Assembly (NCBI GenBank): GCA_964404765.1
Contig: CAYOLL010000057.1
Coordinates: forward strand, 1-34,438
Source: CAYOLL01 sp964404765 [NCBI: uncultured Gemmatimonadota bacterium]
GTDB taxonomy: Bacteria; 4572-55
Direction of reading: 5' to 3'
Length of the DNA stretch: 34,438 nucleotides
The translations under genes were made by a program, and so were the position numbers. The notes below the pieces were generated by a model, which saw nothing but the letters and a program-made list of their open reading frames with translations, was not told where the DNA came from and searched no databases. Positions 21,923 through 30,965 of the stretch are shown here, piece after piece (the stretch's first letter is position 1; every line of letters begins with the position of its first letter).

Positions 21923-23236
21923 ATGGCGCTTGTTGAAAAAATCTATGCCGCCGGCGTTGTCGGCGCGGGCGGGGCCGGTTTCCCGACCCATGTTAAGGCC
22001 GGCTCGCAGGTTGAATATTTCTTAGTCAACGGCGCGGAATGCGAGCCGCTGATCCACAAAGACTTTGAGGTGATGGTGCATCACGCCCCGGAAATCATGC
22101 GTGGCATCGAATTGATGCAGGCCTCGGCTTCGGCCAAACAGGGTTTTGTCTGCGTCAAGACCAAAAATCATGAGGCCATGGACGCGCTGGCAAAAGAAAT
22201 CCGCCGCGACGATATCAAGATGTTTGGCCTGGGCGATTTTTATCCGTCCGGCGATGAGTATGAAATCGTCTACGCCGCCACCAAACGGCTGATTCCGGCC
22301 GGCGGCATTCCGCTCAACGTCGGCTGTCTCGTTTCCAATGTCGAAACGTGTTTGAATGTGGCCCATGCCGAGCAAGGGCTGCCGGTGACGGAAAAGTTTG
22401 TCAGCGTCAACGGGGCGGTCAAAGAGCCAGGCGCGTTTTTTGCGCCGATTGGGGCTTCGCTGCGGGATTTGTTGAGTCATGCCGGCGGCGCGACGATAGA
22501 CGATTTTGCCATCTACGTCAGCGGCCTGATGATGGGCCAACTGACGTTTGATTTGGATCAGCCTATCACCAAAACGACGGCCGGGCTGATTATCCTGCCC
22601 AAAGATCATTATCTCATCAAGCGCAAAAATCAGCCGGAGAAAAACTGGCATCGCATCGGCAAATCGGCCTGTGATCAATGCCGCTATTGCACGGAATTTT
22701 GCCCGCGCTATTTGTTGGGTTACGACGTGCAGCCGCATCAAGTGATGCGCTCGCTGGGCTTTACCAAAACCGGCCACGATGTGTGGAATCAACTGGCCAC
22801 GCTGTGCTGCGCCTGCGGTTTGTGCACACTCTACGCCTGCCCGGAAGACCTGTTCCCCAAAGAAGCCTGCGATACGGCCAAAGTCAACATGCGCGAAAAA
22901 GGCATCAAGTACGTCCAACAAAAGCCGGTGCAAGTACACGGCATGAAGGAAGCCCGGCGCGTCCCGATCAAGCAATTGGTCAAGCGGCTGAATGTCGCGG
23001 ATTACGATGTGGAAACGCCGTACAAAGCCGAACGACCGCAGCCCGAATCCGTCAAAATCCTGCTCAAGCAGCACATCGGCGAGCCATGTCGGGCATTGGT
23101 GCAGCCGGGCGACCGGGTGGAAGTCGGCCAATGTATCGGCGAGCCGCCGGCGGGCAAGCTGGGCGCGCGCGTTCATGCTTCCATCAGCGGCACGGTCATG
23201 CAGGTTACCGACACGTTTGTGCAGATTGGGCGATGA
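21923..23236 (+). CDS. RnfC/PduS-like iron-sulfur flavoprotein
   Basis: A 437-residue protein of the PduS/RnfC/NuoF-like family. A Rossmann-like FMN/NADH part (AAGVVGAGGAGFPTHVK, NGAECEPLIHKDF, DFYPSGDEYEIVYAATKRLI, PAGGIPLNVGCLVSNVET) is followed by an SLBB domain, two 4Fe-4S sites (CDQCRYCTEFCPR and CCACGLCTLYACP) and a C-terminal barrel-sandwich domain. The order, with the barrel at the C-terminus, matches PduS cobalamin reductase rather than RnfC. No Rnf or microcompartment genes are nearby, so its partner is unknown. The start at 21923 is set by AAGGAG six bases upstream. Confidence 0.88.
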   Translation: MALVEKIYAAGVVGAGGAGFPTHVKAGSQVEYFLVNGAECEPLIHKDFEVMVHHAPEIMRGIELMQASASAKQGFVCVKTKNHEAMDALAKEIRRDDIKMFGLGDFYPSGDEYEIVYAATKRLIPAGGIPLNVGCLVSNVETCLNVAHAEQGLPVTEKFVSVNGAVKEPGAFFAPIGASLRDLLSHAGGATIDDFAIYVSGLMMGQLTFDLDQPITKTTAGLIILPKDHYLIKRKNQPEKNWHRIGKSACDQCRYCTEFCPRYLLGYDVQPHQVMRSLGFTKTGHDVWNQLATLCCACGLCTLYACPEDLFPKEACDTAKVNMREKGIKYVQQKPVQVHGMKEARRVPIKQLVKRLNVADYDVETPYKAERPQPESVKILLKQHIGEPCRALVQPGDRVEVGQCIGEPPAGKLGARVHASISGTVMQVTDTFVQIGR

Positions 23237-23260
23237 AATGGCATGATAGTGGATTAAAAT

Positions 23261-23445
23261 CCTGAATTATTCACGAATCTTAACGCAAGCGTCGCAATTG
23301 ACGCTAAAGACGCAAGTTGCGAATTTATATCTTAAAAATGGATTGTGAGGCAACCTAATCGTTTTAAATTCAGCTAATTTAAAACAAATCAAGCGGTTGC
23401 GTCGTTTGCGCCGTTTGCGTCTCTTGCGTTTATGAATTATTCAGG
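23261..23445. mobile_element. MITE-like element, copy 2
   Basis: A 185-base non-coding element with ends CCTGAATTATTCA and TGAATTATTCAGG, flanked by AAAT on both sides (23257-23260, 23446-23449). The inside carries aacgcaagcgtcgc and tttgcgtctcttgcgtt arms in inverted orientation. It is the same family as 17492-17663. The rest of the gap to 23551 holds a hairpin with arms GCGCGAA/TTCGCGC (23496-23516) and no gene. Confidence 0.7.
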
Positions 23446-23551
23446 AAATGCAACATCTAACCTTTAACTTTAATCAGTAGTATCGGACAAATGTAGCGCG
23501 AATTGCCTTATTCGCGCTTTCAGCAACTATACTTGAAGTGGACTCACTCCA

Positions 23552-25108
23552 ATGATTCATCAAATTGACCTGCGCCTATTACCGGCGGAAGCTGCCGATC
23601 CCGAAAAAATTAAACTTGCCGCCGCCCGCAGCTTGAAGATCAAACCGGCCCGAATTCAGGCCATGGTTCCGCAGCGTCGCTCCATTGATGCGCGCGGCGC
23701 GCGACCCAAAGTGATGCTGCGCGTGGCGGTTTATGTAGATGAAAATCCTGCAGCGGAACCGGAACTACGGTTGAACTATCGTCATCCCACATCCGACAAA
23801 AAGGTGATTATTGTCGGCGCCGGACCGGCCGGCTATTTTGCCGCGCTGGAGTTATTGGAGCTGGGTTTGCGCCCAATCGTATTTGATCGGGGCAAGGATG
23901 TGCAATCGCGGCGGCGGGATCTGCGGCTCATTGTGCAAGAAGGGATTGTTAATCCAAATTCCAATTACTGTTTTGGTGAAGGTGGCGCGGGTACCTATTC
24001 GGACGGAAAGTTGTACACCCGCGCCGATAAGCGCGGCGACGTGCGCAAAGTGCTGAAGATATTGGTTGAACACGGTGCGCCGTCCGACATCCTCGTCGAC
24101 GCCCATCCCCACATCGGTTCAAACAAACTGCCAAAAGTCGTGCAAGCGATGCGCGAGACCATTCTCCGTCATGGCGGCGAAGTGCATTTTGAAGCCCGCG
24201 TCACGGATTTTTGCCTGCAGGACAACCGGATTTACGGCGTGATGGTAAATGGTGAGCATGAACATCAGGCGGACGCCGTCATTTTGGCTACCGGTCACTC
24301 CGCGCGCGATATTTTTACGCTGTTGCAGCAACGGGGCGTGCTTATCGAGTTCAAACCTTTTGCGCTGGGCGTGCGGGTAGAGCATTCACAGTCATTTATC
24401 GACAAAATTCAATACGGCCAAAATCCGCGTGAGGCCAATCTACCGCCGGCGGCTTATCAACTGACCTGTCAAATTGGGCGCAGGGGCGTCTTTTCGTTTT
24501 GCATGTGTCCGGGCGGTTGGATTGTGCCGTCATCTACAGCGCCGGGGGAATTGGTGATGAACGGCATGTCGCTGTCGCGGCGTGATAGCGCTTTTGCCAA
24601 TTCCGGGATTGTAATGCCGGTTGATTGGGCAGACCTGGCGGCTTTTCAGAAGCATGGCCCCTTGGCCGGACTCATGTTTCAGCAAACCGTGGAACAGCAG
24701 ATGTTTTTGGCCGGCGGCGGCAAAACGCAATGTGCGCCGGCCCAGCGGCTGGTTGATTTTGTTGACCACAAACTTTCACGCGAGCTTGGGCCGACTTCTT
24801 ACGTGCCCGGCATTGTTGCCGCTCCGCTGCATGAACTGTTACCCACCTTTATTCGTGATGGGTTGGAAGCGGCTTTTTTTGAATTTGACCGCAAAATGAA
24901 GGGCTACTTAACCAACGCCGCCCTGATGCTCGCCGTCGAATCCCGCACCAGCTCGCCGGTAAGAATCCCCCGTCATGCCGAAACCCGAATGCATTTGCAA
25001 ATTCAAAATCTTTATCCGTGCGGCGAAGGCGCAGGCTATGCCGGCGGCATTGTCTCGGCGGCCTTAGACGGCCAAAATGTGGCCCAGGCGATAGGAAAAC
25101 TTTTTTAA
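23552..25108 (+). CDS. NAD(P)/FAD-dependent dehydrogenase, uncharacterised family
   Basis: A 518-residue flavoprotein of the uncharacterised FAD-dependent dehydrogenase family. An N-terminal domain of about 85 residues precedes the dinucleotide-binding motif VIIVGAGPAGYFAALELLEL; CFGEGGAGTYSDGKLYTRAD and FSFCMCPGGWIVPSS are hallmark stretches, and the C-terminal FAD contact is YPCGEGAGYAGGIVSAALDG. The substrate is not known for the family. It lies 315 bases after the Fe-S protein, with a mobile element between, so co-transcription is uncertain. Confidence 0.93.
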   Translation: MIHQIDLRLLPAEAADPEKIKLAAARSLKIKPARIQAMVPQRRSIDARGARPKVMLRVAVYVDENPAAEPELRLNYRHPTSDKKVIIVGAGPAGYFAALELLELGLRPIVFDRGKDVQSRRRDLRLIVQEGIVNPNSNYCFGEGGAGTYSDGKLYTRADKRGDVRKVLKILVEHGAPSDILVDAHPHIGSNKLPKVVQAMRETILRHGGEVHFEARVTDFCLQDNRIYGVMVNGEHEHQADAVILATGHSARDIFTLLQQRGVLIEFKPFALGVRVEHSQSFIDKIQYGQNPREANLPPAAYQLTCQIGRRGVFSFCMCPGGWIVPSSTAPGELVMNGMSLSRRDSAFANSGIVMPVDWADLAAFQKHGPLAGLMFQQTVEQQMFLAGGGKTQCAPAQRLVDFVDHKLSRELGPTSYVPGIVAAPLHELLPTFIRDGLEAAFFEFDRKMKGYLTNAALMLAVESRTSSPVRIPRHAETRMHLQIQNLYPCGEGAGYAGGIVSAALDGQNVAQAIGKLF

Positions 25109-25182
25109 ATCAAGTAACTTTTTACAAGTCGTCAACGTATGAAGATATTATGCAGACGACGCTGCTGATAAAAGGAGAAAAT

Positions 25183-26622
25183 GTGTTGCCTTTTCTAAAG
25201 CGCCATGCCTTGCTAATCCGGTTGTTGATTCTGCTGGCGGTCGTATTTTTACCGGAGTTGTGCGCGGCGGATTCAAGCAGTCCTGCCGGCACTGAAGCGC
25301 CGCCGATCTGGACGATTATACCGTTTGTAGCGATGTTGCTGACCATTGCCATCGCTCCGCTGGCCAATCCGCACGGCTGGGAAAAGCCGACCAACCAGAC
25401 CCTGGCAGCGGCGTTGTGGAGTTTGCCGATTCTGGCCTATTTTCTCATGACGGATCCGGCGCAGTTGTTTCATACTTTTATTGAGTATGTCTCGTTTATC
25501 GTCTATGTGGGCGGATTATTTACCGTTTCCGGCGGCGTATTTATCAAGGCCGACTTAAAGGCTACGCCGTTAGTCAATACCGGTTTTTTGGCTATTGGCG
25601 CGGTGCTGGCCAATTTAGTGGGCACGCCCGGGGCCAGTATGCTTCTGATTCGTCCGTTGCTGAATACCAACGACGAGCGCAAGCATATCACCCATATTCC
25701 TATTTTTTTTATCTTCATTGTCAGCAATATCGGCGGTTGTTTGACGCCCATCGGCGATCCGCCCTTGTTCCTCGGTTTCTTGCGTGGCGTGCCTTTCTTT
25801 TGGACACTTGGCTTGTTGCCGGAGTGGCTGTTGGCTTTAGCGATTTTATTGACGGTCTTTTACATTTGGGATACGCTGGCTTATCGCCGGGAAACCAAAA
25901 CCGATGTGCAATATGATGCGCAGCATACCATGCCGCTACAGATCATCGGCAAGCGCAACGGTCTGTTTCTGCTGGCCATTATTCTGGCGGTGTTGTCCAC
26001 CAATAGTTTGATTCATTTCTTTGAAAGCACAAATTTTGGCGCACATGCCGATCTGATCGCCCATTTGACCCGTGATGCAATTATCCTCGGTCTGGCCATC
26101 GCCTCCTATCGTCTGACGCCGGCGGAAGCGCATGAGCGCAACGAATTCAGCTTTGGCCCGGTGCGGGAAGTGGCCATTCTCTTTGCCGGTATCTTCGTCA
26201 CCATGATTCCGGCTTTGCTGATTTTACAAGCGCGTGGCAATGAATTGGGACTCACAGAGCCGTGGCAATTTTTTTGGGCCACCGGTTTTTTGTCTTCTTT
26301 TCTGGATAATGCCCCGACTTATCTGGCTTTTACCGCTGTTGCGCAGGGCGTGGTGACCGCTACCGATGGGTCGACATTCGGCAACCTGCATGAATTTATC
26401 CGGCATAGCCCGGAGTCGGCCCAGACCCTGCGCGCTATCAGTCTTGGCGCCGTATTCATGGGCGCGAACACTTACATCGGCAATGGTCCGAATTTTATGG
26501 TTAAAGCCATTGTCCAGTCGCGCGGTATCGCAATGCCGTCTTTTTTTGGTTATATGGGCTATGCAATCTGTATTTTGATTCCAACTTTTGCCATTATTAA
26601 TCTTATATTTTTTGGGTTCTGA
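25183..26622 (+). CDS. sodium:proton antiporter-like membrane protein (ion transporter superfamily)
   Basis: A 479-residue membrane protein with about 12 hydrophobic segments of the NhaD/CitM-like ion transporter superfamily. Conserved re-entrant-type stretches are NLVGTPGASMLLIRPLL, SNIGGCLTPIGDPPLFLGFL and, in the second half, SSFLDNAPTYLAFTAVAQG and GANTYIGNGPNFMVKAI, a repeat pattern typical of the family. I chose GTG at 25183 because AGGAG ends 5 bases upstream and the N-terminus then begins with a hydrophobic leader; ATG at 25150 is the alternative. Ion specificity cannot be read. Confidence 0.88.
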   Translation: MLPFLKRHALLIRLLILLAVVFLPELCAADSSSPAGTEAPPIWTIIPFVAMLLTIAIAPLANPHGWEKPTNQTLAAALWSLPILAYFLMTDPAQLFHTFIEYVSFIVYVGGLFTVSGGVFIKADLKATPLVNTGFLAIGAVLANLVGTPGASMLLIRPLLNTNDERKHITHIPIFFIFIVSNIGGCLTPIGDPPLFLGFLRGVPFFWTLGLLPEWLLALAILLTVFYIWDTLAYRRETKTDVQYDAQHTMPLQIIGKRNGLFLLAIILAVLSTNSLIHFFESTNFGAHADLIAHLTRDAIILGLAIASYRLTPAEAHERNEFSFGPVREVAILFAGIFVTMIPALLILQARGNELGLTEPWQFFWATGFLSSFLDNAPTYLAFTAVAQGVVTATDGSTFGNLHEFIRHSPESAQTLRAISLGAVFMGANTYIGNGPNFMVKAIVQSRGIAMPSFFGYMGYAICILIPTFAIINLIFFGF

Positions 26623-26636
26623 AAATTTCAAAACTG

Positions 26637-26716
26637 GCCACAAAATGACAAAGATGCATTGCCCGCGCTATGATTCTGCGAGACTTTGTGACTTTGTGAC
26701 TTTGTGACTTTGTGGC
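26637..26716. repeat. inverted repeat with tandem ACTTTGTG units
   Basis: Arms GGCCACAAAATGACAAAG (from 26637) and CTTTGTGACTTTGTGGC (to 26716) are inverted; the right arm contains four tandem copies of ACTTTGTG (26683-26714). It lies just upstream of the DUF4097 gene and belongs to the same style of element as 17443-17751. Confidence 0.7.
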
Positions 26717-26734
26717 GCATAAAAGGAGTTTGCG

Positions 26735-27601
26735 ATGAAAAAGCGATGGATGGCTTTGGTGAGTCTGATGGTTCTGGCCGTTGCCGTGAGCGGGGCCGCC
26801 GAAAAAAAAGACCTCGAACTTTTGCAGGATAAAACAATCGAGATGCCCGCCGGGGGCAGATTTCATTTGGATACGGAAGTCGGCTCCGTGCGGATTAAAA
26901 AGAGCGCCGACAACAAAGTGATGGTAAAAGTCTGGGGGAATAAAAAAGCGGCGGAAAAGTTGACCTTTACTTTTGATCAAAAAGGCGACTCACTGTTGGT
27001 CAAAGCGGTCAAAAAAGATAGTAAAAGAGGATTTGATTTCAAACCAACGAATGTTGAATACGAGATTACTGTGCCGCAAATGGCTTTAGTCTGGATTGAG
27101 ACCGGCGGCGGTGGCATTGAAGCGGCAGATCTTGCCGGAAAAATAATGTTGGAGACCAGCGGCGGTAGTATTGACATGAAACATTTAAAGGGACCAATCC
27201 AGGCCGGCACATCCGGCGGAAGTATTTCCTGCGCCGATTGTGAAGGCGATATTGATGTGGAAACTTCGGGTGGCAGCATTGAATTGGAAAGCAGGAACGG
27301 TGTGGTCAAGGCCAGCACATCCGGCGGCAGTATTGAGCTAACGTATTCCGGGCAAAATCAGGGGATTGATCTGGAAACATCGGCCGGCAGCATCGAACTC
27401 ATATTGCCCACCGATATTAAAGCCGATCTGAATCTGGAAACCAGTGTCGGCAAAATTAACTGTGATTTTAAAATCACCGAGAAGGACAAAGTGACCAATG
27501 CCGTTTCATCCAGCCTGGAAGGTAAGATAAACGGCGGCGGTAAATTAATCCAATGCCAGACATCGGCAGGTGGGATTGAAATTTCAAAGCTGAAGATCTG
27601 A
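26735..27601 (+). CDS. DUF4097-family beta-strand repeat protein, exported
   Basis: A 288-residue protein with a signal peptide (MKKRWMALVSLMVLAVAVSG). A DUF4097/DUF4098 adhesin-like right-handed beta-helix is suggested by repeats around TSGGSIDM, TSGGSISC, TSGGSIELES, TSGGSIELTY and TSAGSIELIL about every 20 residues. AAAGGAG precedes the ATG at 26735. Such proteins are periplasmic or surface proteins of unknown function; no anti-sigma partner is present here. Confidence 0.88.
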   Translation: MKKRWMALVSLMVLAVAVSGAAEKKDLELLQDKTIEMPAGGRFHLDTEVGSVRIKKSADNKVMVKVWGNKKAAEKLTFTFDQKGDSLLVKAVKKDSKRGFDFKPTNVEYEITVPQMALVWIETGGGGIEAADLAGKIMLETSGGSIDMKHLKGPIQAGTSGGSISCADCEGDIDVETSGGSIELESRNGVVKASTSGGSIELTYSGQNQGIDLETSAGSIELILPTDIKADLNLETSVGKINCDFKITEKDKVTNAVSSSLEGKINGGGKLIQCQTSAGGIEISKLKI

Positions 27602-27981
27602 GACTCTATAAAATTACTCCCAAACATTTGCGCTGTGCGCGAAAATTATGAGGAAATGTAGTGCGATTTGCCTAAATCGTACCCCGCGCGAATAAGGCGA
27701 TCCGCGCTACAATTGCGGTTTACCGCCTTATGAATTGAAGAACAATTGCGCATTTATAAAGCCGCTCTCATACGTTGGGGCGGCTTTTTTAGTCCTAAAA
27801 ATTGCTTGTCTGTAATCTAACAAGCGCTTATTTTCTTTTGTGACCTGATAGGTTTCCGAAACCCGTCAGGTTTGTTCCAACATTCTCGTGCGCAACACAA
27901 GTGTTTGGGATGTAATTTTATAAACCCGCTGGGTTGCTTGGATCGAAAAATCCAGCTTCCAGCAAAACAAAGGAGAGTTCG
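27602..27981. other. intergenic region with hairpins
   Basis: No gene is seen. It holds a repeat at 27659-27710 with hairpin CGATTT/AAATCG and a GCGCGAATAAGGCGATCC part that also occurs near 23494, the terminator at 27758-27790, and a hairpin with ACCTGATAGGTTT and AAACCCGTCAGGT (27843-27871). Confidence 0.6.
27758..27790 (+). terminator. Rho-independent terminator downstream of the DUF4097 gene
   Basis: AAGCCGC and GCGGCTT form the stem, followed by TTTTTT. It lies about 155 bases after the stop codon. Confidence 0.75.
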
Positions 27982-28704
27982 ATGAAAATCAAGTTCACTG
28001 TGTTAGTCTTATCCGCACTGCTGTTGCATGCCGGCGCAAATACTGTGTTTGCCGGTCAGGATAAAGACAAGAAAAAGGATCATGATAAAGCTGGAAATGC
28101 TGCCGAGCGAGCGTTGGATAATAAGCAAATTAACCAGGCAGTAAAAAGTCTGGAACGCGACCCAAAAGAGTTGGCCAAATTTGAAGGTCATTTAGCCGAT
28201 TTTGACCAGGCCATCAAAGCTGACAAGCCGGACAAGGCTCGCGGCATCCATCAAGAGTTGGTGAAGGACATGACCCGTGAGGTGGATCAGGCCGACGCCA
28301 AAGCCAAACAAGCAAAGGCGGAAGTCACGCAAAGCGCCACCGAAGTTAAACGCGAGGGAAAAGACGTTATCCAGGACTTGCAACAGGGCGACGTGAAAAA
28401 GGCCGTCGGCGAAGTCACAGATGTGCTCAAGGATGCGGTGGATAAGAAGGATGACAAGCACGATTTGCAAAAAGCTTCCGGTCGCGCTGAACGGATGAAT
28501 ACTATTTTGGAGAAGAGCCGCGCTGTCAAACTCTCGTTTAAGCCGGAAGATAAGGCGACCATGGACGCGCATCGGGCCGATCTGACTGAATTTGCCCGCC
28601 TGATGCAGATGGACATCGCCGCGACTAAGGCCGAGCTGAACGAAGACCGCCAGGAGCGCAAAGAAGACCGTCAAGAGACCCGTAAAGATAAGCGTGATAA
28701 TTAG
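27982..28704 (+). CDS. exported highly charged helical protein
   Basis: A 240-residue protein. The signal peptide MKIKFTVLVLSALLLHAGAN has a cleavage site near VFA-GQ, then a Lys/Asp/Glu-rich, mostly helical sequence with little hydrophobic core (KDKKKDHDKAGNAAERAL), coiled-coil-like stretches (DQADAKAKQAKAEVTQSATE) and an unusual tail, ERKEDRQETRKDKRDN. AAAGGAG lies 7 bases before the ATG. I do not recognise a family; LEA-like or periplasmic stress proteins have this look, but that is only a resemblance. Confidence 0.8.
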   Translation: MKIKFTVLVLSALLLHAGANTVFAGQDKDKKKDHDKAGNAAERALDNKQINQAVKSLERDPKELAKFEGHLADFDQAIKADKPDKARGIHQELVKDMTREVDQADAKAKQAKAEVTQSATEVKREGKDVIQDLQQGDVKKAVGEVTDVLKDAVDKKDDKHDLQKASGRAERMNTILEKSRAVKLSFKPEDKATMDAHRADLTEFARLMQMDIAATKAELNEDRQERKEDRQETRKDKRDN

Positions 28705-29117
28705 TTAATACCAAATAGCGTAACTTCTCAATAACTGTTGGTTAACCTTGCGAAGGTTCCCGCCTGTAAGTTTGTGAAAGCCCTGAAGATATTAGCATCC
28801 GCCGCAAGTTTAACCTTCGCAAGGTTTGGTTTTACCAATACTTTTTGAGCAATTACCAAATAGAAAATAGCGCATCTCATTACCAAGCACATTGTTGCAG
28901 GATTCTTAGGGTTTTTCCGCCGTGTATAATGATCCTCAAAAAAAATAAAAAGATGTGCGAAATATTTTTAACCAACTATACAAAATTTCGTCTGCTATAC
29001 ACTTGTTGGTTATAATCTGAATTTGATACACCTTTCCAAGCGACAAACTTTCCATTTGTGACCGCTGTCATTCGGCAAGAATCTTTTTCCAAATGGCGTT
29101 ACTTTCAGAATGACCGT
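28705..29117. other. intergenic region with inverted repeat
   Basis: Inverted repeat AACCTTGCGAAGGTT (28744-28758) and AACCTTCGCAAGGTT (28812-28826), exact over 15 bases; a second element of this family is at 30854-30914. The AT-rich stretch 28930-29040 upstream of the GGDEF gene probably holds its promoter, but I cannot pick boxes with confidence. Confidence 0.6.
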
Positions 29118-30662
29118 ATGGCAAATTTGTTATTTGGTTCGGAGTACGCGCGCTCATCAACCTTGGTATGGATACTTATGGAAGCTGAAAATATTTTGTT
29201 TACAATTTCAAAAACGTTGCTCGCCTCTTTAGAGTTGGAGCACACCCTGCCGCAAACAGCTAATTATGTCATCGATCATCTGAAAAATGTCGAAGGCTGT
29301 TTGATTTATTGCTTTTCCACCAGCAAAGGCCAATTGGATTTAAGCGCTGTCGCCGGTGGAGCCGTACTTGATCAAATCGACGACTTATCGACGAACTTTT
29401 TTTTGGATGAAACCCATTCAATCCATTTTTCCACTCTGGAAAATTACGAATTGGCGATGATTCGGTTGTTGGGCGCGGGTTTTTCGGTTGGCGTCGCTTG
29501 TTTTATCGGTCGAGAGCTAAAAAAAGACCAAAAGCTTTTGCAGCAGATTTCCGATGCAATTGCTAACGCAGTCCATAACGGCATTAGCTATCGTAATCTA
29601 ATTACAGAACGTAACTTATACGATCAATTCACGCGGGAAACCCGTGAGCTTTATCAATTGACCAAATCACTTTCCACAGCTTTTGAACCTACCGACGTCA
29701 TTACCCAACTGTTAAACGGGGTGGCGGACATTTTCAAAGCGCAGGCACACGGTCTTTTGTTGGCAAAAGATCGCCTGGGAAAATTATATCTGAATTTTAA
29801 CACCCATTTTGACCTGGCTTCGCTCAATGTCCTCAAAAAGAAAGTCGGGCGCACCTGGCAGGTTCTACACGAAAGTCCGGTTGATGAGATCGAATACCAC
29901 ATCATCAACATTCCCAGCATCAATATGAACACCAAAGGCTTACAAATCCGCGACGAGACGCAAGTCCATTCCTGGATTTCCGCCCCGCTCCTCTCCGGTG
30001 ATCAGACTTTTGGGCTATTATGCGCGGCCAGTTCAAAAGAAGGGTTGTTTCGCGATTATCACCTGGAAATGATTTACATCGTAGCCGGTCTGGCAGCGAA
30101 AGTGATCGAAAACGCTCAACTCAATGAACAGCTTAAAACATTGGCGACCATTGACGGGCTTACCGGCGTGTATAATCACCGTACTTTTCAGGAAAGGCTG
30201 GAAGACCTTTTTTCCGTTGCCCGCCGTTATAAAACGCCGCTTTCCCTGTTATTGATGGATATTGACTATTTCAAAAAATTTAACGACACTTATGGACATC
30301 AAATAGGTGACGAAGTGCTTAAACGGGTTGCCAAAACCATCCAAAACACGATGCGCGATGTGGATGTGGTTTGCCGTTATGGCGGCGAAGAATTTGTGGT
30401 GATTTTACCGCAGACTACCGCCCGTGATGGCTACAAAGCGGCGGAACGACTGCGACGCGAAATGGAAAGTAAGCCGTTCATTTTGAACAATCAGGAGTTG
30501 CGCATTACCATTAGTCTGGGAGTTAGTAATTTTCCGGAAGGCGATCAGATAAATCGTGAAGATTTGATTTCGCAAGCTGATGCCATGCTTTATAAAGCCA
30601 AACGCGCCGGCCGCAACAAATCCGTTTTGTGGGGCAGTGAGGAAAGCGGCGCCATTGAATAA
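29118..30662 (+). CDS. GAF-domain diguanylate cyclase
   Basis: A cytosolic signalling protein of about 514 residues. One or two GAF-like sensor regions (about 15-160 and 190-350) are followed by a C-terminal GGDEF domain: LATIDGLTGVYNHRTFQERL, LLMDIDYFKKFNDTYGHQIG and active site RYGGEEFVVILP. An inhibitory site RDVD lies five residues before GGEEF, so product feedback by c-di-GMP is likely. The start is uncertain: ATG at 29118, ATG at 29178 or GTG at 29058 are all possible and none has a strong Shine-Dalgarno. No transmembrane segment is seen. Confidence 0.92.
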   Translation: MANLLFGSEYARSSTLVWILMEAENILFTISKTLLASLELEHTLPQTANYVIDHLKNVEGCLIYCFSTSKGQLDLSAVAGGAVLDQIDDLSTNFFLDETHSIHFSTLENYELAMIRLLGAGFSVGVACFIGRELKKDQKLLQQISDAIANAVHNGISYRNLITERNLYDQFTRETRELYQLTKSLSTAFEPTDVITQLLNGVADIFKAQAHGLLLAKDRLGKLYLNFNTHFDLASLNVLKKKVGRTWQVLHESPVDEIEYHIINIPSINMNTKGLQIRDETQVHSWISAPLLSGDQTFGLLCAASSKEGLFRDYHLEMIYIVAGLAAKVIENAQLNEQLKTLATIDGLTGVYNHRTFQERLEDLFSVARRYKTPLSLLLMDIDYFKKFNDTYGHQIGDEVLKRVAKTIQNTMRDVDVVCRYGGEEFVVILPQTTARDGYKAAERLRREMESKPFILNNQELRITISLGVSNFPEGDQINREDLISQADAMLYKAKRAGRNKSVLWGSEESGAIE

Positions 30663-30735
30663 ACAGTTGCTTCCATGATGCGGTATAAAAACATAAAATT
30701 TCGTTTTTACCACGCATAAATCCGTATATATTACA

Positions 30736-30773
30736 GGTGGACTTTGTCAAAATTGACGATGTCCGCCTTTTTT
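30736..30773 (+). terminator. Rho-independent terminator of the diguanylate cyclase gene
   Basis: GGTGGAC and GTCCGCC pair around a loop, followed by TTTTTT, about 75 bases after the stop codon at 30662. Confidence 0.8.
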
Positions 30774-30853
30774 GTTCTGGGGTTAAAAACCGATTATTTT
30801 TCGCCAAAACGCCGCGTGATTACACATTCCGGGTTCATGGGATAAGATGGTGA

Positions 30854-30914
30854 AACCTTGCGAAGGCTTAAATTGAAATCCGTATGTTTTGTGCACTGAA
30901 GCCTTCGCAAGGTT
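30854..30914. repeat. inverted repeat of the AACCTTGCGAAGG family
   Basis: Arms AACCTTGCGAAGGCTT (30854-30869) and AAGCCTTCGCAAGGTT (30899-30914) are exact reverse complements over 16 bases. It is the same family as the element at 28744-28826. The gap 30663-30965 otherwise holds only the terminator and no gene. Confidence 0.75.
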
Positions 30915-30965
30915 GAGTTTCTACAAACTTGTTCAATGAGCCACATTCCGAATGAGGAGAAGCTA

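Noticed and set aside
22022-23176. A 384-codon open frame on the minus strand
   Set aside because: It is antisense to the PduS/RnfC-like gene, whose cysteine motifs prove the plus-strand frame.
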